Source of the DNA: Rhizobium pisi
Lineage (GTDB): Bacteria > Pseudomonadota > Alphaproteobacteria > Rhizobiales > Rhizobiaceae
Length of the DNA: 64,000 bases
Assembly (NCBI RefSeq): GCF_003938655.1
Contig: NZ_RJJT01000009.1
Span: 124,001-188,000, forward strand
Reading direction: 5' to 3'
Part shown: positions 1 through 8,476 of the stretch, piece after piece
Layout: each line of letters opens with the position of its first letter
How positions within the stretch are numbered: position 1 is the first letter of the stretch
Translations under genes and position numbers: made by a program
The notes under the pieces: generated by a model
What the model saw: the letters and a program-made list of their open reading frames with translations, nothing else
Told to the model about the DNA's origin: nothing
The model's database searches: none

Positions 1-1
1 C

Positions 2-463
2 CTTGCCCGTATGGTCCGCTCCTATGCCATGCCGGCCATGGAAAACGTCGCCCTCTGGCACGAGCGCGATATCTCCCACTCCTCGGTCGAACGCATGATC
101 GGCCCAGATGCGACAGTCACCCTCGATTTCGCCCTCTCCCGCCTCGCCGGCGTCATCGAAAAGCTGCTGGTCTATCCCGAGAACATGGAAAAGAACCTCA
201 ACAAATTCCGCGGCCTCGTCCACTCCCAGCGCGTCCTCCTGGCGCTCACCCAGGCCGGCACCTCCCGCGAGGACGCCTACCGCCTGGTACAACGCAACGC
301 CATGAAGGTCTGGGAACAGGGCAAGGATTTCCTGGAAGAGCTGCTCGCTGATGCGGAAGTTCGCGCCGCGCTTTCGGAGGAGGATATTCGGGAGAAGTTC
401 GACCTTGGCTACCACACCAAGCATGTCGACACGATCTTCCGCAGGGTGTTTGGGAAGGCATGA
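2..463 (+). CDS. purB: Adenylosuccinate lyase, C-terminal part (5' end outside window)
   Basis: The frame is open from the window edge and gives about 153 residues, roughly the last third of a PurB of about 435 residues. PurB cleaves SAICAR to AICAR and adenylosuccinate to AMP in the cytoplasm. The segment matches the C-terminal helical domain of the family: the SYAMPAMENVALWHERDISH stretch, the LVYPENMEKNLNK stretch and the end DLGYHTKHVDTIFRRVFG are characteristic. The catalytic flexible-loop signature lies upstream and cannot be seen. The purC-purS-purQ-purL genes follow downstream on the same strand after 4.9 kb of unrelated genes. Identity is secure. The ATG at 11 is internal and is not the start. 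Confidence 0.95.
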   Translation, partial: LARMVRSYAMPAMENVALWHERDISHSSVERMIGPDATVTLDFALSRLAGVIEKLLVYPENMEKNLNKFRGLVHSQRVLLALTQAGTSREDAYRLVQRNAMKVWEQGKDFLEELLADAEVRAALSEEDIREKFDLGYHTKHVDTIFRRVFGKA

Positions 464-520
464 GCGATCCCCGATAGCGATATTGCAACGCCCTGAAGGC
501 GCCATCGCTGTCTAATTGGC

Positions 521-595
521 GTCATCCTCGGCCTTGTGCCGAGGATCTGCTACATATCAACGGCTGCAGTTGCTCGGGACAAGCCCGAGCATGAC
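521..595. repeat. Rhizobial palindromic intergenic repeat
   Basis: The left end GTCATCCTCGGCCTTG (521-536) and the right end CAAGCCCGAGCATGAC (580-595) are imperfect reverse complements. The left arm can also fold on itself (CCTCGG...CCGAGG). Elements of the form GTCATcCTCGGGCTTG...CAAGCCCGAGgATGAC are dispersed in many rhizobial genomes between genes. It lies between the 3' ends of purB and the convergent iron-permease-like gene, where it could act as a transcript 3' structure. The assignment to a dispersed family is from memory; the palindrome is visible. Confidence 0.6.
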
Positions 596-639
596 GAAGA
601 AGGTTGGCAGACACTGTCGGCGGTCCGGTGGCGCCGTTT

Positions 640-1098
640 TTATTTCTGCTTCGCCGGCTTGGCGGAAACTCGTCGCTTCCTCGCCACCGCCTTTTTCGAC
701 GGTGCGGCCTCGGCTGTTTCCTCTGTCATGCAGGCCTCCCTCTCACCCCTGCCTTTGGCGGCCTTGGCCACCAACTCGTCGAGACGCTTCAGCTCCTCTT
801 CGTCAAGATTCTCGATGCCGATGAAGCGGTTCTCGGCGTGGCTTGTCAGGATGATTTCGTTGAGTTTGGCCTGGATCGCTCGCGTGTCGCGCGTCTGGGC
901 GTTCTGCAGCACGAAAACCATCAGGAAGGTGATGATCGTTGTGCCGGTATTGATGATCAGTTGCCAGGTTTCCGAATAGCCGAAAAAGGGGCCGAGCGCC
1001 GCCCAGATGACGACGACCATCAGCGCCAGGATGAAGACGACGGGTTTGCCCGCCCATTCCGATGTCTTTGTTGCGAAGTGGGCAAACAGATGCTTCAT
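640..1098 (-). CDS. Low-affinity iron permease family protein
   Basis: A small membrane protein of 152 residues. Two hydrophobic helices (about residues 20-41 and 46-65 of the product) are followed by a cytoplasmic stretch rich in acidic residues and a Lys/Arg/Ala tail. The pattern WAGKP...TGTTIITFLMVFVLQNAQ followed by RDTRAIQAKLNEII is typical of the bacterial iron-permease-like family (Pfam Iron_permease). The iron-transport role is inherited from a fungal relative and is not well shown in bacteria. A GTG one codon upstream (1101) is possible, but AGAGG sits better for the ATG at 1098. It is convergent with purB. Confidence 0.75.
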   Translation of the reverse strand: MKHLFAHFATKTSEWAGKPVVFILALMVVVIWAALGPFFGYSETWQLIINTGTTIITFLMVFVLQNAQTRDTRAIQAKLNEIILTSHAENRFIGIENLDEEELKRLDELVAKAAKGRGEREACMTEETAEAAPSKKAVARKRRVSAKPAKQK

Positions 1099-1207
1099 CA
1101 CTACCTCTGAAATCCTGCCTCGAAGTCCGTGCTAAAAAACTCCGAGGCAGGTCCGAAGGTTCCCCCGGGGATCGAGTTGCGACCGAAACCCAGGGGCAAC
1201 GCCGTGG

Positions 1208-2011
1208 TTACGCGGCTTCCCGCGCAACCAGCTTGCGATAGAGATGCCAGGTCGCATGGCCGAGGATCGGAATGACGAGCGCAAGACCGGCAAAGACCGG
1301 GATCGTGCCGATGACGAGCAGTGCGGCCACGATCAGGCCCCAGAGCAGCACCGGCACCGGATTGATGAGCGTGGCGCGGATCGAGGTCACGACGGCGGAA
1401 ACCGCCCCGACATCGCGGTCGAGCAGCAACGGAAAGGTGATGACCGATATTGCCAGCACGACGAGTGCGAAAACGAAGCCGATGAGATTGCCCCAGATGA
1501 TCAGCTGCATGCCCTGGGGCGTGCCGAAGACCTGGCGGGTGAAATCGCCCATGGTGCGCGGAAACACTTCGCCGAGCAGGTTGCTGTAAAGCGTCTGCGC
1601 CGTTACCAGCCAGACGACGAAGAGGGCAAGAAGCATCAGCCCGACCGCCACGATCGCCGGCAGCGCCGGCGAATGGCGCACATCAAGCGCATGCGTCCAC
1701 GACATGTCGACGCCAGCCTCGCGACGGCGGCTGATCTCGTAAAGGCCGATCGCGGCGATCGGACCGATCAGCACGAAGCCCGCCATCAGCGGGAAAACCA
1801 TCGGCAGAAGGTTGGCGCCCGAGGTCCACAGCGTCAGGAAAACGCCGGCGATCGGGTACATCAGGCAGAGAAACACATAGTGGGATGGTTTCTCCATGAA
1901 ATCATCGAATCCGCGCTTCAGCGCATCGAAGACGTCGGCGATGCCGATGCGATTGACCACGGGCCGCGCGAAGCTTTCACCCGCACCCGTCATGACATGA
2001 AATGCCGCCAT
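1208..2011 (-). CDS. DUF2189 family integral membrane protein
   Basis: The product has 267 residues. The N-terminus MAAFHVMTGAG is followed by RPVVNRIGIADVFDALKRG, the entry motif of the DUF2189 family, and then about six hydrophobic helices. The protein is predicted in the inner membrane; its biochemical role is unknown. The start at 2011 is chosen because GAGGAGGAG lies about seven bases upstream on the minus strand. A reading from 2092 would add 27 poorly structured residues. It is divergent from the serine-hydrolase gene at 2188. DUF2189 proteins are common in alphaproteobacteria, but no partner gene is suggested here. Confidence 0.75.
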   Translation of the reverse strand: MAAFHVMTGAGESFARPVVNRIGIADVFDALKRGFDDFMEKPSHYVFLCLMYPIAGVFLTLWTSGANLLPMVFPLMAGFVLIGPIAAIGLYEISRRREAGVDMSWTHALDVRHSPALPAIVAVGLMLLALFVVWLVTAQTLYSNLLGEVFPRTMGDFTRQVFGTPQGMQLIIWGNLIGFVFALVVLAISVITFPLLLDRDVGAVSAVVTSIRATLINPVPVLLWGLIVAALLVIGTIPVFAGLALVIPILGHATWHLYRKLVAREAA

Positions 2012-2187
2012 GGCTTTCTCCTCCTCAGCCGAGACCTGATCGGCGGCGGAAAGCATCGGCGGGCAAGCCGACACGAAATCCGCAACCGGCACTGGAGCAA
2101 TATAGCAACTTTCAGCGCCCGTGTCGCCGTCTGCCTTGACCTCCCCCTCTTGACATCCGGGACAAGCTTTCTCACATCGGCGGCACT

Positions 2188-2742
2188 ATGAAAGCCTCAG
2201 ACGCAGATATCCTCATCATCCCCGGCTACACCAACTCAGGTCCCGGCCATTGGCAGACCCGCTGGGAGGCAAAGCTCAGCACGGCGCGGCGCGTCGAACA
2301 GGCCGAATGGACGAAGCCGGTCCGCGAGGACTGGATCGCCCGCATCGCCGAGGAGGTGAACGCCTCGACGCGGCCAGTCGTTCTCGTCGCCCATTCGCTG
2401 GGCGTGCCCTCGGTGATCCACGCCATCCCGCATTTCCGTAAGCCGGTGGCGGGCGCCTTTCTCGTCGCCCCGCCCGATGTCGCCAATCCCGAGATCCGCC
2501 CGAAGCACCTGATGACCTTCGGCCCCTACCCGCGCGAGCCGCTGCCCTTCCCTTCGATCACGGTGGCGAGCCGCAACGATCCGTTCGGCAGCTACGACCA
2601 TGCTGACGACATCGCCAGCAGCTGGGGCTCCTTCCTTGTCGATGCCGGCGAGTCCGGTCATATCAATACCGATTCCGGTCACGGGCCCTGGCCGGATGGC
2701 ACGATGGTCTTTGCCCAGTTCCTCAGTCGGCTCACCGCCTGA
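2188..2742 (+). CDS. RBBP9/YdeN-type small serine hydrolase
   Basis: The product has 184 residues, the normal size for the RBBP9/YdeN branch of alpha/beta hydrolases. It begins with the beta-strand and loop ILIIPGYTNSGPGHWQTRWE typical of the family. The nucleophile elbow VAHSLG places the catalytic Ser at residue 70. Asp131 in SRNDPFG and His158 in GESGHIN complete a plausible triad. No signal peptide is seen, so it should act in the cytoplasm. The substrate is unknown. It stands alone between the divergent DUF2189 gene and the GGDEF-EAL gene. Confidence 0.85.
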   Translation: MKASDADILIIPGYTNSGPGHWQTRWEAKLSTARRVEQAEWTKPVREDWIARIAEEVNASTRPVVLVAHSLGVPSVIHAIPHFRKPVAGAFLVAPPDVANPEIRPKHLMTFGPYPREPLPFPSITVASRNDPFGSYDHADDIASSWGSFLVDAGESGHINTDSGHGPWPDGTMVFAQFLSRLTA

Positions 2743-2838
2743 TTGAGGAAAAGCCACCTTCTCGTTAATTGAGCGATTGCTTTCTAAGTCTTTCTTAATG
2801 GAATGACCGCAGACTGCATCGAGATGCAATAAGCGAGA

Positions 2839-5109
2839 ATGCCCGTGAAGAAAGCCCATCCAGAGGCCGATGATCCGCATGGCGATGCCGCAGCGGCCGA
2901 CGGCTCCGATCTGGCCGAGCGGGAGGGCCGCTGGAACTATGCGCTCGTCGGCTCGGACCTCGGCGTGTGGGATCACAACTACCGCCTGGATCGGAAATAT
3001 TACTCCCCGACGTGGAAAACCATGCGCGGCATGGCGCCGGACGAGGAAGTTGCCGGCGATTACGATGCCTGGCTGCAGCTCGTCCATCCCGATGATCGCG
3101 ATTTCATCGCGCATGCCATCGATCGGCAGAACGCCGGCGATCCTGATTATCAGATCTTCGAATATCGCGAGCGCCACCGGGACGGCCACTGGATCTGGAT
3201 CGAATGCCGTGGCGCCTGCGTGGAATGGGACGAGGCAGGCGTGCCGACACGCGTCGTCGGCACGGATACCGATATCACCGCCCGCAAGCAGGCGGAGGAG
3301 ACGCTGTCGCGCCTGTCACGCCGGCTCGATCTGGCCCTGGAGATTTCCCGCATCGGCGTCTTCGAGGCCGACATCGAGGAGGATATGGTCGAGTGGGACG
3401 ACCGCTTGATCGCCATCTACGGGCTGAAGGGCGCCGCCCGCCGGATTGCCGGCGACGTCTGGGCAAAAAGCCTGCACCCCGACGATCGCGAGCGCGTCCT
3501 TGGCCTGGCCGACCGCAGCGTCGAAAGCGGCAGTGATTTCCAGCAGGAATACCGCATCATCCGCGGCGACGGCCTTGAACGCGTCATCCGCGCCCGCTCG
3601 GCCTTCTTCATCGACGGAAACGGTCACCGTAAGCTCATTGGCGCCAATTGGGATGTGACTGAGGAAGTCAGGCTTCGCGACGAGCTGCAGCGCGCCAAGG
3701 ATCTGGCGGAAGCCCGCAACCATGAACTCGAGGCCGCTAAGGAAAGCATCGAGCACCTGGCTCTGCACGATTACCTCACCGGCCTTCCGAACCGCCGCTA
3801 TCTCGACAAGATGCTGGACGACCGCTCGGCCGAATGCCGGGCCAAGGGCCTGGCGTTGGCGATCCTGCATATCGATCTTGACCGCTTCAAACAGATCAAC
3901 GACACGCTCGGCCATCGGGCCGGCGACGCCATGCTGAAGCATGCAGCGGGCGTGTTGAGAAATTCCGTCCGCGCCGCCGATTTCGTTGCCCGCATCGGCG
4001 GCGATGAATTCGTCATCCTTTGCGCCGTCGATGCCGCCTCGAAGAAGATCGCCAGCCTCGCCGAACGCGTCATCCGCGAATTGCGCAAACCCGTCAGATA
4101 TGAGGGGCACGACTGCCGTTTCGGCGCCAGCATCGGCATCGCTGTCGACAGCGGTCCGAAGCTCGACGCCAAGCAGATACTGCTCGACGCCGATATCGCG
4201 CTTTATCGGGCCAAGGGCCTCGGCCGCAATCGATTCGAATTCTTCTCGGCGTCCGACCGCCGCGACGTGGTTTCCGCCAAGCAGCTCGCCGACGAGATCT
4301 TGATCGGCCTCGAGCGCAATGAATTCGTGCCCTTCTATCAGCTGCAGTTCGATGCGCGCACACTGGATGTCGCAGGCGTCGAAACGCTTGCCCGCTGGCA
4401 GCATCCGGTACACGGGCTGCTAACGCCCGATAGATTCCTCGCTATCGCCGAGGATCTCGACGTCGTTTCGACCATCGATGCCCTGATCCTGGAGCGCGCG
4501 CTGGCCGACCGCAGCGCCTGGATCAAGGACGGGCTGTCCGTCCCGAAAATATCGGTCAACGTCTCCGCCAGGCGGATCGCCGATCCCGATCTCGGCAAGA
4601 AGCTTCGAGCCCTCAAGATCCCGCCGGGCAGCATTTCCTTCGAACTGCTGGAGTCGATCTCGCTCGACGATTGCGACGAGGCGGTGGCTGCAAACCTGAA
4701 AAAGCTGCGCAAGTTCGGCATCGACATCCAGATCGACGATTTCGGCACCGGCCACGCCTCGATCGTCAGCCTGCTGCGCCTGAGCCCGAAGACGTTGAAG
4801 ATCGACCGCGAGTTGATCCGTATGCTGCCGCAATCGGCCGAGCAGCGTAAGCTCGTCGGCTCGATCATCGATATCGGCCGTTCGCTTGATATCCTCGTCA
4901 TCGCCGAGGGTGTCGAGACGGCGGAGCATGTCCGTATTCTCGAAGAACTCGACTGCGACATGCTGCAGGGCTATGCGCTCGCCCGGCCGATGCCGGCCAT
5001 GCAGATCCCCTCCTTCATCCGCGCCGGAAGCTGGCGCCATAGGCAAACGGCCGCCCGCGCCCTGCAGACGCAGCTTCGCCGCGCGCTGCGAAGCAGAGCC
5101 GCCAAATAA
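2839..5109 (+). CDS. PAS-PAS-GGDEF-EAL c-di-GMP signalling protein
   Basis: The product has 756 residues and no membrane segment. Two PAS/PAC sensor units (about residues 30-150 and 165-280, each ending in a PAC-like [14 protein letters not shown] or [14 protein letters not shown] stretch) lead through a short helix into a GGDEF domain. GGDEF is intact at 387-391, and an RxxD inhibitory site sits five residues before it, so diguanylate cyclase activity is plausible. The C-terminal phosphodiesterase-type domain carries ETL (515-517) in place of EAL but keeps [10 protein letters not shown] and AEGVET. Whether it makes or degrades c-di-GMP, or both, cannot be told from sequence. It is a single-gene unit. 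Confidence 0.9.
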   Translation: MPVKKAHPEADDPHGDAAAADGSDLAEREGRWNYALVGSDLGVWDHNYRLDRKYYSPTWKTMRGMAPDEEVAGDYDAWLQLVHPDDRDFIAHAIDRQNAGDPDYQIFEYRERHRDGHWIWIECRGACVEWDEAGVPTRVVGTDTDITARKQAEETLSRLSRRLDLALEISRIGVFEADIEEDMVEWDDRLIAIYGLKGAARRIAGDVWAKSLHPDDRERVLGLADRSVESGSDFQQEYRIIRGDGLERVIRARSAFFIDGNGHRKLIGANWDVTEEVRLRDELQRAKDLAEARNHELEAAKESIEHLALHDYLTGLPNRRYLDKMLDDRSAECRAKGLALAILHIDLDRFKQINDTLGHRAGDAMLKHAAGVLRNSVRAADFVARIGGDEFVILCAVDAASKKIASLAERVIRELRKPVRYEGHDCRFGASIGIAVDSGPKLDAKQILLDADIALYRAKGLGRNRFEFFSASDRRDVVSAKQLADEILIGLERNEFVPFYQLQFDARTLDVAGVETLARWQHPVHGLLTPDRFLAIAEDLDVVSTIDALILERALADRSAWIKDGLSVPKISVNVSARRIADPDLGKKLRALKIPPGSISFELLESISLDDCDEAVAANLKKLRKFGIDIQIDDFGTGHASIVSLLRLSPKTLKIDRELIRMLPQSAEQRKLVGSIIDIGRSLDILVIAEGVETAEHVRILEELDCDMLQGYALARPMPAMQIPSFIRAGSWRHRQTAARALQTQLRRALRSRAAK

Positions 5110-5360
5110 AAGCCTGCATAAACGGCCCGCCATTTCGCCTTCATTTCACCGTAAAGGAAAAGGCGCTAGACTCATCTGGCGAATTCATTCGATTCTCTTG
5201 GCGGTATTCCGTAAAATCCGGAATCCGGGGCCACGAAATCTGGAAACCGGGGAAGGAGCGACAGGCGGATTGTGAAACACTCTCTTTTCCTTTAAGGGGA
5301 CGCCACGAGATCGATCCACTCGCGCTATCCCAAGAGCGCCAACAACAGAGAATAACCACG

Positions 5361-6125
5361 ATGAACCGTCGCCGCCGTATCTACGAGGGCAAGGCAAAGA
5401 TTCTGTATGAGGGCCCGGAGCCGGGCACTTTGATCCAGTTCTTCAAGGACGATGCCACCGCCTTCAACAAGAAGAAACACGAAGTTATCGACGGCAAGGG
5501 CGTCCTCAACAACCGCATTTCCGAATATATCTTCAGCCATCTGAACAAGATCGGCATCCCCACTCACTTCATCCGCCGGCTGAACATGCGTGAGCAGCTG
5601 ATCAAGGAAGTGGAGATGATCCCGCTGGAGATCGTCGTGCGCAATGTCGCCGCCGGTTCTCTCGCCAAACGCCTCGGTATCGAGGAAGGCGTCGTCCTGC
5701 CGCGCTCGATCATCGAATTTTATTACAAGTCCGACGCACTCGACGACCCGATGGTCTCGGAAGAGCACATCACCGCCTTCGGCTGGGCCAATCCCGCCGA
5801 GCTCGACGACATCATGGCGCTCGCCATCCGCGTCAACGACTTCATGACCGGCCTTTTCCTCGGCGTCGGCATCCAGCTTGTCGATTTCAAGATCGAATGC
5901 GGCCGCCTGTTCGAAGGCGATCTGATGCGCATCATCCTCGCTGACGAAATCTCGCCGGACAGCTGCCGGCTCTGGGATATCGAAACCCGCGAGAAGATGG
6001 ACAAGGATCGCTTCCGTCGCGATCTCGGCGGGCTGCTGGAAGCCTATTCCGAAGTCGCGCGCCGTCTCGGCATCATCAATGAAAACGAGCCCGTGCGCGG
6101 CACCGGCCCGGTTCTCGTCAAGTAA
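5361..6125 (+). CDS. purC: SAICAR synthetase (phosphoribosylaminoimidazole-succinocarboxamide synthase)
   Basis: The product has 254 residues, the usual PurC length. It joins CAIR and aspartate with ATP to make SAICAR in purine synthesis. The N-terminal [13 protein letters not shown] strand-loop and the conserved [37 protein letters not shown] and [12 protein letters not shown] motifs are all present. It opens the purC-purS-kptA-purQ cluster; purS starts 15 bases after its stop. The 250 bases before it (5110-5360) hold no gene and presumably the operon promoter, but I could not pick out a convincing -35/-10 pair. Confidence 0.97.
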   Translation: MNRRRRIYEGKAKILYEGPEPGTLIQFFKDDATAFNKKKHEVIDGKGVLNNRISEYIFSHLNKIGIPTHFIRRLNMREQLIKEVEMIPLEIVVRNVAAGSLAKRLGIEEGVVLPRSIIEFYYKSDALDDPMVSEEHITAFGWANPAELDDIMALAIRVNDFMTGLFLGVGIQLVDFKIECGRLFEGDLMRIILADEISPDSCRLWDIETREKMDKDRFRRDLGGLLEAYSEVARRLGIINENEPVRGTGPVLVK

Positions 6126-6140
6126 GGCAGGAAAGACAAA

Positions 6141-6383
6141 GTGATCAAGGCTCGTGTCACCGTCACGCTGAAAAACGGCGTTCTCGATCCGCAGGGCAAG
6201 GCCATCGAAGGCGCGCTCGGCGCCCTCGGCTTCTCGGGCGTCGGCCATGTAAGACAAGGCAAGGTCTTCGACCTCGAGCTTGAGGGCGCCGACAAGGCCA
6301 AGGCCGAGGCCGACCTCAAGGCCATGTGCGAAAAGCTGCTCGCCAACACGGTGATCGAGAACTTCGCAATCGCAATCGACTGA
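6141..6383 (+). CDS. purS: Phosphoribosylformylglycinamidine synthase subunit PurS
   Basis: The product has 80 residues, the normal PurS length, and starts with GTG. PurS bridges PurL and PurQ in the three-part FGAM synthase found in bacteria with small PurL. The opening KARVTVTLKNGVLDPQGKAI and the central VGHVRQGKVFDLEL strand are diagnostic. GGAAAG precedes the start. The gene follows purC closely, and its stop is 44 bases before kptA, which separates it from its functional partner purQ. Confidence 0.95.
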   Translation: MIKARVTVTLKNGVLDPQGKAIEGALGALGFSGVGHVRQGKVFDLELEGADKAKAEADLKAMCEKLLANTVIENFAIAID

Positions 6384-6427
6384 TGATCACGGCCCGGCTG
6401 TCCGGCGGACTTTGAAGATTTGGCGTC

Positions 6428-6982
6428 ATGATGAAAACAAAGCTGGAGACGGAAGTCTCGAAATATATGAGCTATGTTTTGCGTCATGCGCCAGAAGCCG
6501 CGAGTCTGACGCTGGATGGCGAGGGCTGGGTATCGTTCGATGAATTCGAAAAAGCGCTGACGTATAGATATGACGTCTCCCGCGCCGATATTATCGAGAT
6601 CATCGCAAACAATCCAAAAAAGCGCTTCACGCTCGCCGATAACAGAATTCGCGCAAATCAAGGTCACAGCGTCGAGGTCGACCTCGCCTTGAAAGAGGTC
6701 GAGCCGCCAGCCGTTCTTTTTCATGGCACGTCCCTGGCGAGCTGGTCCTCGATCGAGCGCGAGGGCCTAAAGAAGATGCAGCGGCATCATGTTCATCTGT
6801 CGGCGGATGTCGAAACGGCGAAAATCGTCGCAATGCGCCGCAAGGGTGAATATGTCATCCTGCGGGTGGATGCGGCCCGCATGTTTTCAGAGGGCCATTC
6901 TTTCTTTGTCTCCGACAATGGAGTATGGCTCACCGAAAGCGTTCCAGTTCAATATCTTTCGCGAAACGCAGGGACCCCATGA
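6428..6982 (+). CDS. kptA: RNA 2'-phosphotransferase (Tpt1/KptA family) inside the pur operon
   Basis: The product has 184 residues, full length for the family. KptA/Tpt1 transfers an internal RNA 2'-phosphate to NAD+. The N-terminal module holds [12 protein letters not shown] with the catalytic Arg19-His20. RANQGHS includes Arg76, LFHGTS gives His99, and the NAD-binding end [14 protein letters not shown] is kept, so the enzyme looks active. G+C is about 49% over 6421-6660 by hand count, against roughly 62% in a purQ line, which points to transfer. The TGA stop overlaps the purQ ATG (ATGA). The RNA substrate in bacteria is unknown; nothing nearby encodes an RNA ligase. Confidence 0.93.
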   Translation: MMKTKLETEVSKYMSYVLRHAPEAASLTLDGEGWVSFDEFEKALTYRYDVSRADIIEIIANNPKKRFTLADNRIRANQGHSVEVDLALKEVEPPAVLFHGTSLASWSSIEREGLKKMQRHHVHLSADVETAKIVAMRRKGEYVILRVDAARMFSEGHSFFVSDNGVWLTESVPVQYLSRNAGTP

Positions 6983-7650
6983 AATCAGCCGTCGTTCAAC
7001 TTCCGGGCCTTAACCGCGACCGCGACATGATCGCAGCCCTGACCAAGATCTCGGGCAAAGCGCCGGTCACGATCTGGCAGACGGAAACCGATATCCCCGA
7101 TGTCGACCTGATCGTCATTCCCGGCGGCTTCTCCTACGGCGACTACCTGCGTTGCGGCGCGATCGCCGCCCGCATGCCGGTCATGCAGGCGATCATCGAC
7201 AAGGCTGCAAAGGGCGTGAAGGTGCTCGGCGTCTGCAACGGCTTCCAGATCCTCGTCGAGGCCGGCCTGCTGCCCGGTGCCTTGATGCGCAATGCCTCGC
7301 TGAAATTCGTCTGCCGCGAGATCAAGCTCGAAGTCGTCAACGCCGATACTGATTTCACCCGCGCCTATGCGCAGGGTCAGGTCATCCGCAGCCCGGTCGC
7401 CCATCACGACGGCAATTATTTCGCCGACGAAGCAACGCTGGCGAAGATCGAAGGCAATGGCCAGGTGGTGTTCCGTTATGCCGAGGGCACTAATCCGAAT
7501 GGCTCGATCAAAGATATTGCCGGCGTGATGAACGAAAAGGGCAATGTGCTCGGCATGATGCCGCATCCCGAAAACCTGATCGAAGCCGCCCATGGCGGTT
7601 CGGACGGCCGCGGTCTCTTCGCCTCCGCGCTCGACGTCATCGCCGCCTGA
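6979..7650 (+). CDS. purQ: Phosphoribosylformylglycinamidine synthase, glutaminase subunit PurQ
   Basis: The product has 223 residues, the PurQ norm. It is a class I glutamine amidotransferase that supplies ammonia to PurL. Cys86 in GVCNGFQ is the nucleophile and His196/Glu198 in MMPHPEN complete the triad. The start at 6979 is set by the conserved [15 protein letters not shown]-terminus. The frame is open further upstream (ATG at 6925), but that sequence belongs to kptA in another frame. The ATG shares bases with the kptA stop, so purQ translation is probably coupled to kptA. Confidence 0.96.
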   Translation: MKSAVVQLPGLNRDRDMIAALTKISGKAPVTIWQTETDIPDVDLIVIPGGFSYGDYLRCGAIAARMPVMQAIIDKAAKGVKVLGVCNGFQILVEAGLLPGALMRNASLKFVCREIKLEVVNADTDFTRAYAQGQVIRSPVAHHDGNYFADEATLAKIEGNGQVVFRYAEGTNPNGSIKDIAGVMNEKGNVLGMMPHPENLIEAAHGGSDGRGLFASALDVIAA

Positions 7651-7729
7651 GCCTCGCGCCCTGATGCATGTCGCCGGCACGCGTGCCGTGCGTAAGACAT
7701 GCAAGGCCTTCATCCCTGGAGCAAGACCA

Positions 7730-8128
7730 ATGCGCCCTCGCCTCTCCGTCGCAAACGCCGCCGTGTCGACTGTTCTCGCAGCCATGCTGGCAGCCTGCCA
7801 GACGCCGGCGCCGACAGCCGGTCCCAACCGCGGCGCGCTGCCGACGATGGAACGCGTAGCGCTCGGCGCCAATGCCTGCTGGTTCAAATCGGGCGATCCG
7901 GCCTTTGCTGCCTATAAACTCGCGCCGGAGCTCAATTCCTTCTCCGGCCGGCCGCGCATCCTGCTCGTTCATAAGGGCAGCCCGGAAAGCCGGCCGCTGC
8001 TCGTCGTCCAGGCCGAAGGAAGCCCGGCACGTCTTCAGGCCTTCGGCCCGATGATGCAGGAGCCGGTCGCCGGTCGTGTTGCCGCTGACGTCAATCGTTG
8101 GTCGGCAGGCGGCAAGGCCTGCAACTGA
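7730..8128 (+). CDS. Small lipoprotein of unknown function
   Basis: The product has 132 residues when started at 7730. The N-terminus is a lipoprotein signal: Arg-containing n-region, hydrophobic stretch AAVSTVLAAML and lipobox LAAC with Cys23, followed by QTPAPTAGP. The mature part is about 110 residues with one PALNSFSGRPRILLV-like strand region (APELNSFSGRPRILLVHKG) and a C-terminal Cys in GGKACN. I do not recognise a function. It lies 79 bases after purQ on the same strand and may be read from that transcript. An in-frame ATG at 7664 would give a longer N-terminus that fits a signal peptide less well. Confidence 0.7.
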   Translation: MRPRLSVANAAVSTVLAAMLAACQTPAPTAGPNRGALPTMERVALGANACWFKSGDPAFAAYKLAPELNSFSGRPRILLVHKGSPESRPLLVVQAEGSPARLQAFGPMMQEPVAGRVAADVNRWSAGGKACN

Positions 8129-8137
8129 TCGCAGCGA

Positions 8138-8395
8138 TCAGTCCCAGAAAAACGACTTGCCGATTTCGCGTGCCGCTTCGGATTGCGACACGCCGATATC
8201 CTTGAGCTCGCTGGCCGTCAGGTTTCTCAGCGCACGCCGACCTTCCCGCTTTTCATGCCAGAGAAGAACAGCCGCCCAGATCCGGCCCAGGCGCGTCGCC
8301 GCCTCGGCGGGTGCGGCCGGCACGGCAACCATTCTCCTGTCCTCGAAGGAGGCAATTGATACAATCGGCATTTTGATTTCAGGTAAGGCAGACAT
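8138..8395 (-). CDS. DUF1127 family small arginine-rich protein
   Basis: The product has 85 residues. The C-terminal half, LLWHEKREGRRALRNLTASELKDIGVSQSEAAREI, is a textbook DUF1127 domain: a short basic helix pair with the LxxLxxxxLKDIGxS pattern. Small DUF1127 proteins in alphaproteobacteria have been tied to RNA-related and phosphate or stress responses, but the role of this one is not known. It is convergent with the lipoprotein gene (stop to stop 10 bases) and divergent from the MocR-type regulator. The shared 81-base region holds a palindrome. Confidence 0.85.
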   Translation of the reverse strand: MSALPEIKMPIVSIASFEDRRMVAVPAAPAEAATRLGRIWAAVLLWHEKREGRRALRNLTASELKDIGVSQSEAAREIGKSFFWD

Positions 8396-8437
8396 TCCAG
8401 GAATCCTTTCGGCGATCCGTTGGAATTGACTCTTAAA

Positions 8438-8476
8438 CTTGACAGGTACAATGTGACAATATAAGCAATTGTCACC
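8438..8476 (+). promoter_or_regulatory. Putative promoter and operator of the MocR-type gene
   Basis: A perfect 8+8 inverted repeat GTGACAAT-N7-ATTGTCAC occupies 8453-8475 and ends two bases before the ATG at 8477. A TTGACA hexamer at 8439-8444 is a good -35, and AT-rich sequence within the palindrome (about 8460-8467) can serve as the -10. No Shine-Dalgarno is seen before the ATG, so the transcript may be leaderless. MocR proteins commonly autoregulate through such repeats, so this is the likely self-binding site. It may also act on the divergent DUF1127 gene. The palindrome is seen; its function is inference. Confidence 0.65.

Noticed and set aside
6925-6978. Longer N-terminus for PurQ from the ATG at 6925
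   Set aside because: The extra residues are the wrong-frame reading of the kptA end; the conserved PurQ start is at 6979.
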